From positions 1 through 8,157 of the forward strand of contig JAOTVO010000108.1 of assembly GCA_029863355.1 (NCBI GenBank): a stretch of 8,157 bases of DNA. Direction: 5' to 3'. Below, in pieces: positions 7,130-8,157 of the stretch. Numbering within the stretch: the stretch's first letter is position 1; the number at the start of each line of letters is the position of its first letter. A program made the position numbers and the translations under genes. The notes under the pieces were generated by a model. It worked only from the letters and a program-made list of their open reading frames with translations, was not told the origin of the DNA and ran no database searches. The stretch comes from Candidatus Krumholzibacteriia bacterium. Lineage in GTDB: Bacteria; Krumholzibacteriota; Krumholzibacteria; WVZY01; JAKEHA01.

Positions 7130-7138
7130 GGGCCCGTA

Positions 7139-7897
7139 ATGGCCCCCTCCTGGCTGGCGCACTTGCCCGTCGCCCACCGTGGTCTGCACGACGCGGCCCG
7201 CGGCGTCCCCGAAAACTCGCTGGCGGCGTTCGACGCGGCGGTCGCGGGCGGCTACGCGATCGAGCTGGACGTGCGCGCGACGCGCGACGGCCGTGCCGTC
7301 GTGTTCCACGACGCCGAGCTCAGGCGCATGACGGGGCGTACGGGCGCCGTGGACGAGGCCTCGAGCGACGACGTTGCCGGCCTGCGTCTGCGGGGCACTG
7401 ACGAAGGGGTGCCGCTCTTGACCGACGTGCTCGCGCGCGTGGACGGGCGCGCTCCGATTCTGATCGAGGTCAAGAACGAGGACGAGGCGGGCGGCGTGGA
7501 GAGCGCCACGCTGGCCGCCCTCGAACGCTACGCCGGTCCCTTCGCGGTGCAGTCGTTCAACCCGGAGACGCTGGTCTGGTTCGCCGCGCGCGCGCGGGGC
7601 GTCGCGCTGGGCCTCCTCTACTCGACGCGCACGGGCGCGCTGGGCAGAGGGCGGGAGTTCCAGGAGGCGCTGGAGCGGCTGGACGCGCGCGCTCCCCTCG
7701 ACTTCCTCGGGCTCGACGCCCGCGCCCTCCCCCTGGACCCACCCGCGGCCGCCGCGCTGAGGGCGCGCTTCACGCTGCTCGCGTGGACGATCATCTCGCC
7801 CGCGGCGGAGAGCGACGCGCGGCGCTGGTGCCACAACGTGATCTTCGAAGGCTACCGTCCCGAGCGGCATGCCCCGCCGGGCGGCGCGGTGGTATAA
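7139..7897 (+). CDS. Glycerophosphodiester phosphodiesterase (GDPD family, cytosolic)
   Basis: Encodes 252 residues, the usual size of cytosolic UgpQ-type enzymes, with no signal peptide. Family residues are in order: HRG (His13-Arg14) and EN (Glu25-Asn26) near the N terminus, the metal-binding ELD (Glu42, Asp44), FHD with His57 as second catalytic histidine, and IEVK (Glu110, Lys112). The fold is a TIM barrel. The C-terminal VIFEGYRPE replaces the common D-x-x-x-T-D-x-P ending and resembles the variant seen in some proteobacterial GDPDs. The expected reaction is hydrolysis of glycerophosphodiesters to sn-glycerol 3-phosphate and an alcohol, using a divalent metal. Function fits phospholipid turnover or phosphate and glycerol salvage. 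The stop TAA (7895-7897) lies inside the -10 element of the next gene. A specific symbol such as ugpQ would be a guess because no ugp transport genes are adjacent. Confidence 0.9.
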   Translation: MAPSWLAHLPVAHRGLHDAARGVPENSLAAFDAAVAGGYAIELDVRATRDGRAVVFHDAELRRMTGRTGAVDEASSDDVAGLRLRGTDEGVPLLTDVLARVDGRAPILIEVKNEDEAGGVESATLAALERYAGPFAVQSFNPETLVWFAARARGVALGLLYSTRTGALGRGREFQEALERLDARAPLDFLGLDARALPLDPPAAAALRARFTLLAWTIISPAAESDARRWCHNVIFEGYRPERHAPPGGAVV

Positions 7898-7898
7898 T
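7890..7898 (+). promoter_or_regulatory. Perfect extended -10 element (TGG-TATAAT) overlapping the upstream stop codon
   Basis: TATAAT at 7893-7898 is preceded by TGG, a consensus extended -10. The TAA inside it is the stop of the phosphodiesterase gene. No clear -35 lies at the usual distance (7870-7875 reads TGCCCC), which an extended -10 can tolerate. The expected start point is near 7905-7907, on or just before the GTG start of the next gene, so its message is probably leaderless. A perfect TATAAT is uncommon in DNA this GC-rich. Confidence 0.6.
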
Positions 7899-7906
7899 CC
7901 GGCGTC

Positions 7907-8157
7907 GTGAAACGGCTCACCCGAATCCTGCCGGTGGTGACCGCCGCTCTGGTCGCGAGCTTGGGCGGCGGCTGCGCGCGCGAGGATCGTCCCCTCAACC
8001 TCGTGCTCATTACCGTGGACACGCTCCGCCCCGACCGGCTCGGCTACAACGGGCACTCGCGTCCGACCAGCCCGGTGATCGACCGCCTCGCCTCCGAGGG
8101 CGTCGTTTTCGCCAACGCGTACAGCGCGGCGGGATGGACGTTGCCGTCGGTGGCGAC
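7907..8157 (+). CDS. Sulfatase / alkaline-phosphatase superfamily protein, lipoprotein-like, 3'-truncated by the window edge
   Basis: The first 83 codons are present, starting at GTG 7907 and open to the window end. Residues 1-22 are a signal sequence (basic KRLTR, hydrophobic core, then SLGGG) followed by Cys23. This resembles a lipoprotein signal, although Gly at -3 is not the ideal lipobox. The mature start is typical of the sulfatase family: LNLVLITVDTLRPDRLG with metal-ligand Asp38, then DRLASEGVVFANAYS at 59-73 and WTLPSVA at 77-83. In classical sulfatases the C/S-x-P-x-R motif supplies the formylglycine. Here Thr78 is at the nucleophile position and Val82 replaces Arg, a pattern common in so-called sulfatases that may be phosphodiesterases or phosphotransferases. 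No Shine-Dalgarno sequence precedes the GTG. It probably encodes an envelope-attached hydrolase, with its own promoter inside the end of the preceding gene. Confidence 0.82.
   Translation, partial: MKRLTRILPVVTAALVASLGGGCAREDRPLNLVLITVDTLRPDRLGYNGHSRPTSPVIDRLASEGVVFANAYSAAGWTLPSVA

Larger units (their letters stand above)
6787..7138. other. Non-coding gap of 352 bases between antiporter and phosphodiesterase genes
   Basis: No convincing gene is seen on either strand. The only forward reading frame (6914-7096, 60 residues) is rich in Arg, Ala and Ser and has no start context or family resemblance. The gap holds the GC-rich inverted repeat, the TTACATGTAA palindrome and the promoter-like sequences listed separately. 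Its middle is more AT-rich than the flanking genes. No tRNA or known riboswitch fold was recognised by eye. Confidence 0.6.

Overview
This is a dense, very GC-rich window (roughly 70% G+C by eye) with all recognisable genes on the + strand. It looks like a Gram-negative-type bacterium: proteins 1 and 2 carry Sec signal peptides and the last gene starts like a lipoprotein. I cannot name a phylum. Several genes lack a clear Shine-Dalgarno sequence and have a -10-like hexamer 6-9 bases before the start codon, which suggests leaderless transcription.

Region 1 (6-2911) is a two-gene secreted module. A BNR/Asp-box, sialidase-fold protein with an unusual cysteine cluster ends in TGATG, so its stop overlaps the start of the next gene by one base. 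That second gene encodes an exported protein with two parts: an N-terminal-nucleophile linear-amide hydrolase (choloylglycine hydrolase/penicillin V acylase type, Cys23 exposed after signal cleavage) and a C-terminal CAP (SCP/PR-1-like) domain. This fusion is the most interesting item in the window.

Region 2 (3054-6786) is a probable transporter operon. A small cupin gene sits directly behind a promoter-like TTGGAC-N17-TACCAT. Ten bases later comes a sodium:solute symporter, and 34 bases after that a CPA-type Na+(K+)/H+ antiporter with a cytosolic TrkA-N/RCK-like domain whose glycine-rich loop is degenerate. A Na+-coupled importer beside a Na+/H+ antiporter fits one ion economy: one spends the sodium gradient, the other rebuilds it or adjusts pH. 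The cupin's role is unknown.

Region 3 (6787-7138) is a 352-base non-coding gap. It holds a 12-bp GC-rich inverted repeat just after the antiporter stop, a TTACATGTAA palindrome in a small AT-rich patch, and weak promoter-like sequences.

Region 4 (7139-8157) holds a cytosolic glycerophosphodiester phosphodiesterase. Its stop codon lies inside a perfect extended -10 element (TGG-TATAAT), followed 8 bases later by the GTG start of a sulfatase/alkaline-phosphatase-superfamily gene that runs off the window. There is no sign of tRNA, rRNA, CRISPR, insertion sequences or prophage.
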